Assembly: GCA_012269545.1 (NCBI GenBank)
Contig: JAAXKB010000046.1
Location: forward strand, 48,619-112,618
Origin: Gammaproteobacteria bacterium
GTDB taxonomy: Bacteria; Pseudomonadota; Gammaproteobacteria; Pseudomonadales; Azotimanducaceae
DNA length: 64,000 nt
Direction of reading: 5' to 3'
Under the pieces are notes generated by a model. That model had not been told where the DNA came from and made no database searches. It saw nothing but the letters and a program-made list of their open reading frames with translations. The translations under genes and the position numbers were made by a program. This document shows positions 48,133 to 57,004 of the stretch, piece after piece (within the stretch, counting starts at the first letter, position 1; the number at the start of each line of letters is the position of its first letter).

Positions 48133-49107
48133 ATGCAAACCATTGCTGTTGGTACGAGTAGTATGCCTGCTGTTGGGCTTGGCCTATGGAAAATCGACCC
48201 GTCAAATGTCGCCCAAACGGTGTATGAGGCGATTAAAACTGGCTACCGCCATCTGGACAGCGCGGCAGATTACGGCAATGAAGCTGAAGTCGGGGCGGGC
48301 ATTAAGCGCGCCATTGACGACGGACTGTGCACCCGTGAGGAACTTTGGGTTACGTCTAAATTGTGGAATACCTTTCATCGACGAGAGCATGTGGCTGCGG
48401 CCTGCCGAAAATCGCTGGAGGATTTGGGGCTCGATTACTTCGACCTGTACTTAGTGCACTTTCCCATTGCCTTAAAGTACGTGGACTTTGCCGATCGGTA
48501 TCCGCCTGAATGGCTCTTTGATCCCTCAGCCGAAGCGCCGACGATGCAGCGTGACCCTGTACCCCTGAGTGAGACATGGGCCGGGATGGAGGAATTGGTT
48601 GATCAAGGGCTCGCGCGACAGATCGGAGTCTGCAACTACAACTCCGGCCTGCTGCATGACCTGATGAGCTATGCGCGAATCAAGCCGGCCATGCTGCAAA
48701 TCGAGTCCCACCCATACTTAACGCAAGAGGCATTGATTCGAACGGCGCAAGAATATGGACTGGCGGTGACTGCATTTTCGCCCTTGGGGGCGTCCTCTTA
48801 TCTGGAGTTGGACATGGCCTCCCAAGCAGAGACTGTGTTGACCGAAAACGTGGTCACCGAGATTGCCCAGCGACACGGCGTGAGTCCAGCGCAGGTGGTT
48901 TTGCGTTGGGGTATCCAGCGCGGGACGGCGGTCATTCCCAAAACCGTGAAAGTGGAAAGGCTGACAGAAAACCTGACGTTAGCCGGTTTCGAGCTTTCTT
49001 ACGATGAGGTGGTGGCAATCTCAGCGTTGAATAAAAATCGTCGCTTTAACGATCCCGGCGTGTTCTGCGCTGATGCTTTTAACACATTTCATGCGATTTA
49101 CGACTGA
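48133..49107 (+). CDS. Aldo/keto reductase
   Basis: 324-residue NADPH-linked reductase with the complete AKR tetrad D42, Y47, K76 and H109 in HLDSAADYGNE, VTSKLW and LYLVHFP. The C-terminal TXI PKTVKVERLTENL segment binds NADPH phosphate. The frame opens at 48100, but ATG 48133 gives the conserved QTIAVGTSSMPAVGLGLWKI start. Its TGA overlaps the ATG of the dioxygenase gene (TGATG). A carbonyl/alcohol substrate in the catabolic path is likely. Confidence 0.9.
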   Translation: MQTIAVGTSSMPAVGLGLWKIDPSNVAQTVYEAIKTGYRHLDSAADYGNEAEVGAGIKRAIDDGLCTREELWVTSKLWNTFHRREHVAAACRKSLEDLGLDYFDLYLVHFPIALKYVDFADRYPPEWLFDPSAEAPTMQRDPVPLSETWAGMEELVDQGLARQIGVCNYNSGLLHDLMSYARIKPAMLQIESHPYLTQEALIRTAQEYGLAVTAFSPLGASSYLELDMASQAETVLTENVVTEIAQRHGVSPAQVVLRWGIQRGTAVIPKTVKVERLTENLTLAGFELSYDEVVAISALNKNRRFNDPGVFCADAFNTFHAIYD

Positions 49108-50081
49108 TGGGCGAGATCAAACCAATTACCTTGGGCGGCGTGACGATCGACGGGGCCGGTGATGGGTTTCCCGTTGAGGCAACGCCGCAAGAGCCTGTCA
49201 GTGCTGCTGCCGCAGCGGCGTGGGCAAGGCAACATCGGCAGGCGATTGATGATCTGCTGGCAGCAAACGGGGCTGTTTTGTTCCGTGGGTTTGGCTTACC
49301 TTCCGATGCAGCGTTCGATCAATTTATCGCTGCCTTTGATTGGCCCAATTTCACCTACGCGGAATCGCTGTCTAACGCCGTGCGGCGCAATCGGACCGAT
49401 CGCGTCTTCACCGCCAATGAGGCTCCTCCTGAGGTGGCAATATTTTTGCATCACGAAATGGCGCAAACACCGATCTATCCGTCTCGACTCTTCTTTTTCT
49501 GCGAGCAGCCGGCCCACAGCGGCGGTGCAACGCCGATTTGCCGTTCCGACTGGTTGCTGGACCGCCTCGCAGACGAGGCTCCTGATTTCGTTGCCGCCTG
49601 CGCAGAGAAGGGCGTGCGGTACTCTCAAACCATGCCCGCAGTTGATGATCTGGCGTCTGGCCAAGGGCGCAGTTGGGGTAGCACCCTAAGTGCGGATAAC
49701 AGGGCGACGGCGGAGGCCAAGCTGGCGAGGCTGGGCTATGAATGGCAGTGGCAGGCTGACGAAAGCCTAAGCGTTACCACGCCAGTGCTGCCCGCAATTC
49801 GCCAGCTGCAGGATGGCAGGCAGTCTTTTTTCAACCAGCTGATCGCTGCTTTTTTTGGCTGGAAAGATGCGCGTAACGACGGACAAAAAGCCATTTGTTT
49901 TGGTGATGGTTCGCCAATAGATAGCACAGCGATGGCATTGGCCGTGTCCATAGCAGAGGATCTGACAGTAGACTTGCAGTGGAAGCAGGGTGATGTGGCC
50001 TTGGTGGATAATCTTCGTGTGATGCACGGTCGTCGACCATTCGAGGGCGAACGCCGGGTGTTGGCTTCCTTGGTTGCTTGA
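49107..50081 (+). CDS. TauD/TfdA-family Fe(II)/2-oxoglutarate-dependent dioxygenase
   Basis: 324 residues with the iron-binding facial triad H115-x-E117 (in FLHHEMAQ) and a distal H307 in VMHGRRPFEG. Glu in place of the usual Asp in the first motif is seen in some members. The family hydroxylates taurine, sulfonates, phenoxyacids and many others at the expense of 2-oxoglutarate. It is coupled to the aldo/keto reductase by an overlapping stop/start. Sulfur or aromatic substrates would fit the sulfatase in the other arm, but this is inference. Confidence 0.85.
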   Translation: MGEIKPITLGGVTIDGAGDGFPVEATPQEPVSAAAAAAWARQHRQAIDDLLAANGAVLFRGFGLPSDAAFDQFIAAFDWPNFTYAESLSNAVRRNRTDRVFTANEAPPEVAIFLHHEMAQTPIYPSRLFFFCEQPAHSGGATPICRSDWLLDRLADEAPDFVAACAEKGVRYSQTMPAVDDLASGQGRSWGSTLSADNRATAEAKLARLGYEWQWQADESLSVTTPVLPAIRQLQDGRQSFFNQLIAAFFGWKDARNDGQKAICFGDGSPIDSTAMALAVSIAEDLTVDLQWKQGDVALVDNLRVMHGRRPFEGERRVLASLVA

Positions 50082-50117
50082 TCAATACTTTGGTCTCAAC
50101 GTGACGGGGGAAGGTCT

Positions 50118-51017
50118 GTGCAAAGTCAGTCAATTGCTGGAAAACAAACGCTGTCGGTACTCGTCATCTCAGTAATGCTGGCGGCCTGCAGTCCGTCATC
50201 GGAAACCACCAAAGACATATCGCTCCAAACCATCGCGCCAGACTCATTGAAACTCTACGTTTTCAATTGCGGTGACTTTCAGTTTCCGTCTGTGCGGGCC
50301 TTTGGTATCGATGATGAGGAAACGCCGGTGCGAACGCTTGTTGTGCCTTGCTACGTGATAGACCATCCGGATGGTACGCTGCTGTGGGACGGTGGCTTAC
50401 CCTCTGCAGTCGCCGATCAAGCCGGATGGCAAACGGACCAGCAAAGCGGCGTCAAGACGCGACTGCAGAAAACTTTGCAAGAACAGCTGGACTCATTGGA
50501 CCTAGGGTTTGATTTGGCGAGCATCGATTACGCTGCGTTCTCGCATATTCATTACGATCATGTGGGCGTTGCTAACGAACTCAGCGGCGCGACGTGGCTG
50601 GTGCAGCAAGGAGACTACGATGTGGTGATGGCGGAAAACTCGACGGTTCCCGCTTTTGATCCAGCGTTGGTATCCGCATTGAAAGAACGACCTACCAAAG
50701 TCATTAACGGTGATTACGATGTGTTCGGTGACAAAAGCGTGCGGCTAATCTCTGCCCCCGGCCATACGCCCGGGCATCAGGTCCTCTACGTGGAACTGGC
50801 GGAAAAGGGTCCCTTGGTGCTCTCAGGGGATTTGTATCACTTCCGCATCAGTCGAGATCAGCGCCGGGTACCGCAATTCAACGTCAACCGAGAGCGATCG
50901 CTGGCGGCCATGGCCAAGGTGGAGGCCTTAGTAGAGAGCTCAGGAGCGGACTTTTGGATACAGCATGATGCTGCTCTGTTTGAAACGCTGACCCTGGCGC
51001 CCGGCTTCTACCAGTAG
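50118..51017 (+). CDS. Metallo-beta-lactamase-fold lipoprotein (AHL lactonase-like)
   Basis: 299 residues with a lipoprotein signal: hydrophobic VLVISVMLAAC, with the lipidated Cys at position 24. The mature part holds the MBL zinc motif HxHxDH at H143-H145-D147-H148 (FSHIHYDHVG), and the second-half SAPGHTPGHQ supplies a third zinc His. The layout resembles lactonases of the AiiA type and many unknown hydrolases. GTG 50118 has GGAAGG. The outer-membrane or periplasmic location would let it hydrolyse a lactone or ester outside the cell. It ends the plus arm. Confidence 0.8.
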   Translation: MQSQSIAGKQTLSVLVISVMLAACSPSSETTKDISLQTIAPDSLKLYVFNCGDFQFPSVRAFGIDDEETPVRTLVVPCYVIDHPDGTLLWDGGLPSAVADQAGWQTDQQSGVKTRLQKTLQEQLDSLDLGFDLASIDYAAFSHIHYDHVGVANELSGATWLVQQGDYDVVMAENSTVPAFDPALVSALKERPTKVINGDYDVFGDKSVRLISAPGHTPGHQVLYVELAEKGPLVLSGDLYHFRISRDQRRVPQFNVNRERSLAAMAKVEALVESSGADFWIQHDAALFETLTLAPGFYQ

Positions 51018-51022
51018 GCGCG

Positions 51023-52159
51023 TTATTGAATGAAGAGACGGTTGTCTCTTCGCTCAATGACCCATCGGACCGGAACATTCAACAGCGCCGAAGCGTCGCT
51101 GGACCCCAAGCTCTCTTCAACTGTATTGCGCGCGTCCGGCGCCAAGCTTTGAAAGTACTTTTGCGCTCGTTGAGCGATCCAGACCTGGTACAGGTCCGCG
51201 CGGTAGGTCTGTGCCTCACCGCGATAGATCAAGTCTTCGATCACCAAGGTGGGCTGATCATGGTCTGGATTCAGGGCATATCCGGATTCCGGCTGCTGAC
51301 GGTCCATGGCCTGCTGAAAGCCAATGCAGCTGAGGATAAACGGTTTGCCGTAGTCCTTAGCTAGATGCGCCAGCACGGCCAAGGCGGTCGCAGGAATCGC
51401 GTCATTTTCAGGATAGGCGATCGGGCGGTCGTAGAATTCCGGTGATTGTATTTCCGGGGTCAGCATATGTTCGACCCAGCGAAAAACCCGAGGGGCATGT
51501 TGCTGCATGCATTGCAGCCCCGCAGGGTCTCGTCCCAAGTGTGCGTGCATGGCCCCCATAATGGCATAGTCGGCGGCGCTGGGGTGGCCACCCAAAAAAT
51601 ACGGATGGTGTTGCACATGCTGCTCCATGAGCTGCAGGATGGCTAAGTATTGACGCTCCAATGCTGTCCGTTTTTCTTCACTGGTTGGTGGCAAGCCATA
51701 GCTCATCATGCGGTCGGCGATCAGGTTACCGTATTTTTCCAGTTCTTCATCAGAACCGTGTGGGCGGAAAGACCGGCCAAAATCTTTTATGACAAAGCTC
51801 AGGTTTTCCTCAAACAGCCACCTGTGTTGCCAAGCTAAGTTCACCAGCCCCTCGCTGCATAAAAGCTCCATCAAATGCACAAATGTGCGCTGGACAGGCG
51901 TGTTCGGAATGGCCGGAACTGCAGGAAACCGAGCCTCTATGTAATCGAGCATTTCGACGCTGTCTTGCACCACCTGTCCATCTGGGGCGAGCAGTTGAGG
52001 AACGCGGTGCGAGCCTGAGGCGGGCCGAACTTTCTCTCGAAACTGCGTCTCGCTGGGCAATCGCTCCACGAAGGGAACGCCTTTTTTGCGCAGATGGCTG
52101 CGGGATTTCGCGGTGTAGTAAGAGGCGTAAGAGCCATAAAGCGTATACAGGTTTGGCAT
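51023..52159 (-). CDS. Glutathione S-transferase-like protein
   Basis: 378 residues. The N-terminal 80 residues form a thioredoxin-like GST domain (LYTLYGSYASYYTAKSR, then VPQLLAPDGQVVQDSVEMLDYIEARFP). An alpha-helical GST C-terminal domain follows, with GGHPSAADYAIMGAMHAHLG. About 120 further residues have no recognised fold. The usual catalytic residue cannot be fixed by eye. ATG 52159 gives a normal start; the frame runs upstream to 52291. It is divergent from the MAPEG gene; a glutathione-linked pair would make sense. Confidence 0.82.
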   Translation of the reverse strand: MPNLYTLYGSYASYYTAKSRSHLRKKGVPFVERLPSETQFREKVRPASGSHRVPQLLAPDGQVVQDSVEMLDYIEARFPAVPAIPNTPVQRTFVHLMELLCSEGLVNLAWQHRWLFEENLSFVIKDFGRSFRPHGSDEELEKYGNLIADRMMSYGLPPTSEEKRTALERQYLAILQLMEQHVQHHPYFLGGHPSAADYAIMGAMHAHLGRDPAGLQCMQQHAPRVFRWVEHMLTPEIQSPEFYDRPIAYPENDAIPATALAVLAHLAKDYGKPFILSCIGFQQAMDRQQPESGYALNPDHDQPTLVIEDLIYRGEAQTYRADLYQVWIAQRAQKYFQSLAPDARNTVEESLGSSDASALLNVPVRWVIERRDNRLFIQ

Positions 52160-52290
52160 AGCAGTCTTTCCCGGTCGGATCTGAAGGTGGAAGCCCAAGT
52201 CACTTGGGCAGACTTTAGCATTGTGGGCCTTGTCTCGGGAAACGTCATAGGCTAGCGTCGACCGAGGTTTGGAAAGGACAGGGGAAACCA

Positions 52291-52665
52291 ATGATTGAAT
52301 TGATTTTGTGGAGTTTGGTGTTGCTCATGGTGCAGCTGGTGACACCCAGCGTGCTTGCGCTGATGGGCGGTCAGGTGTCGGTGGCTTATTTACTCAGCGC
52401 GCGGGACGCATCTCCTCAGACCTCCGATTCGGTGCTCCGAGCCCAGCGTGCTGCCGCCAATTTGCTCGAAACACTGCCAGCATTTTTGGTGCTCGCGGTT
52501 CTAAGCATCATAAACGGTACCGATGTCATCTTGTTAGCCCAGGCGTGGCTGGTCTTGCGAGTGATTTATCTTGGGCTGTATCTGGCCGGCACCGCTTACG
52601 TGCGCTCCTTTGTCTGGGTTGGCGCGTTAGCCTGCCTGATTGGTATGGCGCTACCGCTGCTTTAA
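52291..52665 (+). CDS. MAPEG-family membrane protein
   Basis: 124 residues with four hydrophobic spans and the MAPEG signature: RAQRAAANLLETLPAFLVLAVL with the glutathione-binding Arg, Asn and Glu. MAPEG proteins are membrane-bound glutathione transferases or peroxidases. Its last 15 bases overlap the convergent gene at 52.65 kb. It is divergent from the GST-like gene, with about 130 bases between starts. Confidence 0.85.
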   Translation: MIELILWSLVLLMVQLVTPSVLALMGGQVSVAYLLSARDASPQTSDSVLRAQRAAANLLETLPAFLVLAVLSIINGTDVILLAQAWLVLRVIYLGLYLAGTAYVRSFVWVGALACLIGMALPLL

Positions 52666-53013
52666 AGCGCCCAAACCAGCCACAGCTAGGATGAGGAGGA
52701 TGGCGAAGTAGAACCCGCTCTCTTTGTCGTTTGGCGGCGTAAGCGACGTGAACAATGCGCCTCTTTCGGTATATCGCTTAGCGGTAAGCTGCTGGTGCCA
52801 GCAAGGCCAGATTTGGTTTCGTGCGCTTGAGCGATTCTTCTCTATGGAGGCCTGAAGCTCTATTTTTTCAAGGCAGCGCGCATATTTCTGCTCTGCCAGA
52901 GCCTTCTCCGTAAAAAATGCAGACACGGACGCATTGAGCTGCCATAGACAGATGCCGCCCAATGCCAGAGCGCAAATCAGCGCAATCCTAGAGCGGTTAA
53001 CGTTGCCATCCAC
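52651..53013 (-). CDS. Uncharacterised membrane protein
   Basis: 120 residues with a hydrophobic span near the N terminus (ALICALALGGICLWQL) and another near the C terminus (FYFAILLILAVAGLGAL), separated by a charged, Cys-containing loop. No family recognised. It begins 14 bases after the P450 stop on the same strand and its end overlaps the MAPEG gene by 15 bases, so it may be a small accessory of the P450 transcript. Confidence 0.5.
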   Translation of the reverse strand: MDGNVNRSRIALICALALGGICLWQLNASVSAFFTEKALAEQKYARCLEKIELQASIEKNRSSARNQIWPCWHQQLTAKRYTERGALFTSLTPPNDKESGFYFAILLILAVAGLGALKQR

Positions 53014-53027
53014 GGATGAACCTCGTA

Positions 53028-54281
53028 TCAGTAGGGGTGCACGACGACGGGAAGTTCGGTGTATCCACGGACAAAGTTAGAATGGACTCGTTGCTCTGGG
53101 CCAACCACCTCCACGGTCTCGAAACGTTGCAGAATTTCCTCCCAAAGAACCCGTAGCTGCATTTCTGCCAAACGGTTGCCCATACAGCGGTGAATACCAA
53201 AACCAAAGGATACGTGATGGCGAGGATTTGCCCGGTCAATGATGAAGTCGTCTGCTCGGTCGATAACGGTTTCGTCCCGATTGCCGCTGAGGTACCACAT
53301 AACAACCTTGTCCCCCTTGCGAATGGTTTTGCCTCCCAGCTCCACATCTTCCAGCGCCGTGCGGCGCATGTGCATTAAGGGAGTTTGCCAACGGATAATC
53401 TCGGGCACCATGTTAGTGACTAAGCTGTGGTCGGCTCGAAGTTTTTCATATTCCTTGGGATTTTGGTTTAGCGCCAGAACGCCTCCGGTGATCGAATTGC
53501 GAGTGGTATCGTTTCCGCCAACAATCAGTAATCCCAGAGTGCCGAGATACTCCATAGGGTCATCGATCATGTTGGCGGTGGTTGGGTCTTGCTGCAGCAT
53601 CGTGATCAGATCGAAGCCGTTGGTCGGCGCCGCCTTACGCTGATGCCACAGGTTTTGAAAATAGTTCAAGCATTCGAGCATGACCTGCTCACGGGCTTTG
53701 CGGCCCTCTACATCATGTCTTGGGCTGCCGCTGGTGAAATTGTCTGACCAAAGCGTCAGTTTTTTTCGCTCCGCGAACGGAAAGTCGAACAGGGTAGCCA
53801 GCATTTGAGTCGTTAGATTAATGGATACCGCGTCGACCCAATTGAAGACTTTGCCAATGGGCAGGTTGTCCAATATTTCAGCAGCCCGATGCCGTATCAG
53901 AGCTTCTAGATTTTGCAGGTTTTTCGGTGCAACCACGTTCTGCACAGCCTTGCGTTGCGGGCCGTGTTTGGGTTGATCAGCGGTGATAAAGCTCTGGGTG
54001 CGTAAGTCCGTGTCTTGATCAACGAGGGTGATGCCGCTGGCAGAAGAAAACTGCCGGTTATTTTTGTCCACCGCCATAATGTGATCAAAGGTCGTAACGG
54101 ACCAGTAGGGACCGAAGGCAGACTCTTTGTGGAAGTAGACTGGGGCTTCTTCACGCATGCGCTTGAAATAAGGCCGCCAGATTTCCTTGGAAAACAGTCT
54201 CGCGCGGCTGATGTCCACGCTATCGAGATGACCAGTCCACGGTTCGTCCTCATTGCGGGAAGAATACAAGTTGTCACTCAT
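53028..54281 (-). CDS. Cytochrome P450, CYP153-like (terminal alkane/fatty-chain hydroxylase)
   Basis: 417 residues, soluble. The heme Cys is C366 in FGFGIHRCMGNRLAE, the oxygen-binding GGNDTTRN replaces the usual AGxDT, and MPEIIRW-type and MHMRRTALEDVELGGKTI segments follow. These agree with the CYP153 group, which hydroxylates the ends of alkanes and similar chains. ATG 54281 has a perfect AGGAGG ribosome site; the frame runs 108 residues further but without support. No ferredoxin or ferredoxin reductase gene is next to it, unlike many CYP153 operons. Confidence 0.88.
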   Translation of the reverse strand: MSDNLYSSRNEDEPWTGHLDSVDISRARLFSKEIWRPYFKRMREEAPVYFHKESAFGPYWSVTTFDHIMAVDKNNRQFSSASGITLVDQDTDLRTQSFITADQPKHGPQRKAVQNVVAPKNLQNLEALIRHRAAEILDNLPIGKVFNWVDAVSINLTTQMLATLFDFPFAERKKLTLWSDNFTSGSPRHDVEGRKAREQVMLECLNYFQNLWHQRKAAPTNGFDLITMLQQDPTTANMIDDPMEYLGTLGLLIVGGNDTTRNSITGGVLALNQNPKEYEKLRADHSLVTNMVPEIIRWQTPLMHMRRTALEDVELGGKTIRKGDKVVMWYLSGNRDETVIDRADDFIIDRANPRHHVSFGFGIHRCMGNRLAEMQLRVLWEEILQRFETVEVVGPEQRVHSNFVRGYTELPVVVHPY

Positions 54282-54432
54282 AGCTAACCTCCTGATCAAG
54301 GACTCAAGCATGCCAAAGTTCGGTGAGTTTTGGGAGTCCTGTCGCAACGCCTCGAATTCGGTGTTAACGGATGCTGTTTCGAGAGTTATAACGGAATCGT
54401 TAGGCCTTTGGGTCGTTGATGCAGGGGGACGA

Positions 54433-54915
54433 ATGGAACTGGATATCTTGATGGTGATCGCAGAAATCGCCGTGGCGCTGGCCGGTTTTGCGGCCGTGGT
54501 GGCGAATTTCTCAGAGAACTGGACGAAGGCTAAAAGCAAACAATTGACCAATCTGCTGACGCAAAGCGGGATCGCGTTGTTCGCCTCCATGGTGCCTTTG
54601 ATCATGTCTCAAATGCGAGCAGATGATAGCGCGGGTATCGACACGGTTTGGATGGTGAGCAGTGCGTCCTATGTGTTTTTCGCCTCCAGCTACTTGGCTG
54701 TTTCGCTGTTTCTCTCTCGCAGTCGCAGCTCTGGAGCGCGCGCTGTGGATCGCATCTTTCTACTCACGTTTATCGTGGCGATCGGGGCGCAAATCTACAA
54801 TCTCTACGCGGGGGCGCAGGGGTGGATCTATCTGCTGGCACTGCTGTTAAGTTTAGCCTACGCCTTTGTATCCTTTACCGTATTGATCAGACCCTTGGTC
54901 AAAAACGCGAATTGA
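54433..54915 (+). CDS. Uncharacterised multi-span membrane protein
   Basis: 160 residues with four or so hydrophobic spans (ILMVIAEIAVALAGFAAVVANF, IALFASMVPLIMS, SSASYVFFASSYLAVSLFL, LLALLLSLAYAFVSF). No named family recognised. ATG 54433 has a purine-rich GGGGGA site. ATG 54310 would add 41 residues. It is divergent from the P450 gene, with about 150 bases between the two starts. The 209 bases after it hold no feature. Confidence 0.6.
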   Translation: MELDILMVIAEIAVALAGFAAVVANFSENWTKAKSKQLTNLLTQSGIALFASMVPLIMSQMRADDSAGIDTVWMVSSASYVFFASSYLAVSLFLSRSRSSGARAVDRIFLLTFIVAIGAQIYNLYAGAQGWIYLLALLLSLAYAFVSFTVLIRPLVKNAN

Positions 54916-55124
54916 TATGCGCTGGGAAGCGGCGGTATAGGTTAGCCTTCGGCAAAGCTGCAAAGACGAGTAGTTGCTCTCAACGGCGAGCAAAAAGGCT
55001 GCGGTTGGCCTGAAGATGTTGTGCTATGTTCAGCGGGTGCCGCCAACGTTATGTAACGAATGTGCGGTGCTCCAACGAAAAAGGTCGTCCGAGCGATCTT
55101 CAAAAAAAATAAAAAGGAAGAAGA

Positions 55125-55865
55125 ATGAAAAAGCTGATACTAGCCTTGGCCTGCTTTATCCCCCTTGCAGTTAATGCAGATGATCACGCGCCATCGTCGC
55201 CAGCCATTGCTGTCGTTTACGAATGCACTTTGAATGAGGGTGTCGCAGCTGCAGACTTGGTGGCGTTTGGGCGCAGCGATGTGAAAGAGTTTGTAGCCAG
55301 TAATGACCTCGTAATGAACAGCTACCTTTGGGAAGCTGTTGCGGTAAATGAGCCTTATCGTGAGGCGGATGTTCGATGGGTAAACTACTTTCCTACGTGG
55401 GACGATTATTTCGCCAACAGTGCTGCCTTCGGCTCGGGGGGCTCGTCGTTAGTGGAGAAATTCTACTCAATGGTTGCCTGTGAAAAAGAGGTCATTCTGG
55501 GCGCTCAAAACCTGATGAGTGATCTGCTTGTTGCAGACCAGAAGCCGTTTGTCGCCTCGGTATGCCAACTGAATGACGGCAAGACCATGGCGGACGCGAT
55601 GCAGTTTTCCAAGCAGCTTATCGGCATGGCGGATAAAGCTGCGGGCGCGAGCGTGGGTGGAACCATGTTCACTCCCATATTCGGGATTTCGGGGTTCGAT
55701 TACGTCACCGCTTACTACGGCGAAACATCCGAAATGACCAAGCTGATGAATGGTGTGAGAGACCGTTCCATGCCAGCGGCCATGGTTAAGGCAGGTTTGC
55801 AGCCCCCAGCGGATTGCGTTAACGATCTGCATACGTCGCATATGATGGTGCAGCAGTCTCAGTAG
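55125..55865 (+). CDS. Secreted protein of unknown function
   Basis: 246 residues with a clean signal peptide (MKKLILALACFIPLAVNADD, cut near ALA/VNA-DD) and no membrane span after it. The mature part looks like two repeats of a dimeric alpha/beta-barrel or similar fold (YECTLNEGV and VCQLNDGKTM strands), with four Cys. A rich purine stretch precedes ATG 55125. The gene at 62.7 kb has a similar layout and may be related. Followed by two small stem-loops. Confidence 0.65.
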   Translation: MKKLILALACFIPLAVNADDHAPSSPAIAVVYECTLNEGVAAADLVAFGRSDVKEFVASNDLVMNSYLWEAVAVNEPYREADVRWVNYFPTWDDYFANSAAFGSGGSSLVEKFYSMVACEKEVILGAQNLMSDLLVADQKPFVASVCQLNDGKTMADAMQFSKQLIGMADKAAGASVGGTMFTPIFGISGFDYVTAYYGETSEMTKLMNGVRDRSMPAAMVKAGLQPPADCVNDLHTSHMMVQQSQ

Positions 55866-55867
55866 AC

Positions 55868-55907
55868 TGACCCTTCGGGGTTAGGCAGGTCGGCCGCATG
55901 GCCGGCC
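55868..55907. terminator. Double stem-loop between convergent genes
   Basis: A small GACCC/GGGTT stem with a TTCG tetraloop (55868-55881) is followed by GGTCGGCC (55888-55895) paired with GGCCGGCC (55900-55907) around a GCAT loop. They fill the gap between the secreted-protein gene and the convergent esterase gene. No T-run follows, so the termination strength is uncertain. Confidence 0.4.
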
Positions 55908-55918
55908 ATTGCCAGCCT

Positions 55919-56899
55919 CTATTCCAAACCGACCTCTTGCTGATCAGTCCACAGCGAAAAAAAAGACCAAATTTCCCTGCTCGCATCAATGTCGTGGTTT
56001 TTGCCGAAACCCATGGCCATTCGCGCCAGAATGTCGGAAGGCAGCCACCACGCTGTGTTTTTTGCGCCCGGCCAATCGTGGCCGCCATTGACTACTCGGT
56101 AAAACCACACCTGCGTGGTCTGGTCTTGCCTAAAGTAACGCTCCCAAATGATATGGCTGTCGTCTGCAATCAACGGTTTGTGGGTATTTGTCAGTGCCGT
56201 CGAGGTGCGTTGATCGAGTCCGTATTGCCGGACCCAATAAGCGATGGTTTCATCCTGTCCAAGGTAGGCGCCCCATCCGCCAACGTTGTTTGGATCGCCC
56301 GAATATGCAGTGACAGGATCATCCGTGCCACTGATTGCCAAAATCGGCACTGGGCGTTTTGGATTGCAGCCTTGAAGTGCGAAGCCCACCATCGACCCAG
56401 CGACGGGCGCGACGGCGCGAAAGAGCGTGCTTGCTCGACAGGCAAGTAAATAGCTCATTTCGCCGCCATTAGACATGCCCGTGGCAAAAATCTCTTGAGA
56501 GTTGATGGCATGTTCTGCCCTAAGCTTTGCAATCATGCGGCGCACGAAGTCCACGTCATCGACCGCCGCGCCTTGATGGAATGCATAACCCACATTAAAG
56601 AAGGCATTGCCCTGTTGATCGACTGTGCCTTGAGGATAGGCGACGATAAAGCCTGCTTCTTCTGCAACGGTATTCATGCCCGAGTAATCGGCGATGCCGG
56701 TGGCGCTGCCAGAATAACCGTGCATTACGATGACCAAGGCAGGGTTTTTCGCCACAGATTCCGGCACATAGGTCCAGTAGTTTCGCTGCACCGGCTTGCC
56801 TGCGACCGTCTGGCGCAACGTGTGCTCGCGCATTTCGTTTTGAGCGAATCCGGTAGTAGACGTAAAAAACAAAAAAAGGGCTGTGAAGAAATGTTTCAC
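55919..56899 (-). CDS. Secreted esterase, PHB depolymerase/LpqC family
   Basis: 326 residues with a signal peptide (HFFTALFLFFTSTTGFAQ). It has the alpha/beta-hydrolase nucleophile S143 in GMSNGG, with an oxyanion region around VIVMHGYSG at 57-64. The catalytic Asp is probably in ISGTDDP and the His in VNGGHDWPG. The family includes polyhydroxyalkanoate depolymerases and feruloyl/acetylxylan esterases. Secretion fits a role in releasing monomers outside the cell. Confidence 0.85.
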   Translation of the reverse strand: MKHFFTALFLFFTSTTGFAQNEMREHTLRQTVAGKPVQRNYWTYVPESVAKNPALVIVMHGYSGSATGIADYSGMNTVAEEAGFIVAYPQGTVDQQGNAFFNVGYAFHQGAAVDDVDFVRRMIAKLRAEHAINSQEIFATGMSNGGEMSYLLACRASTLFRAVAPVAGSMVGFALQGCNPKRPVPILAISGTDDPVTAYSGDPNNVGGWGAYLGQDETIAYWVRQYGLDQRTSTALTNTHKPLIADDSHIIWERYFRQDQTTQVWFYRVVNGGHDWPGAKNTAWWLPSDILARMAMGFGKNHDIDASREIWSFFSLWTDQQEVGLE

Positions 56900-57004
56900 T
56901 GGGCGTTTTCCCCAAAAAATTCAGAACACAGTATTGTGCCGCGAAAGGCTAGCGTGCTTCTGCGCTTGGTATCATGAGTGGTAGTGCCGTTGGATGCGTT
57001 CGGC

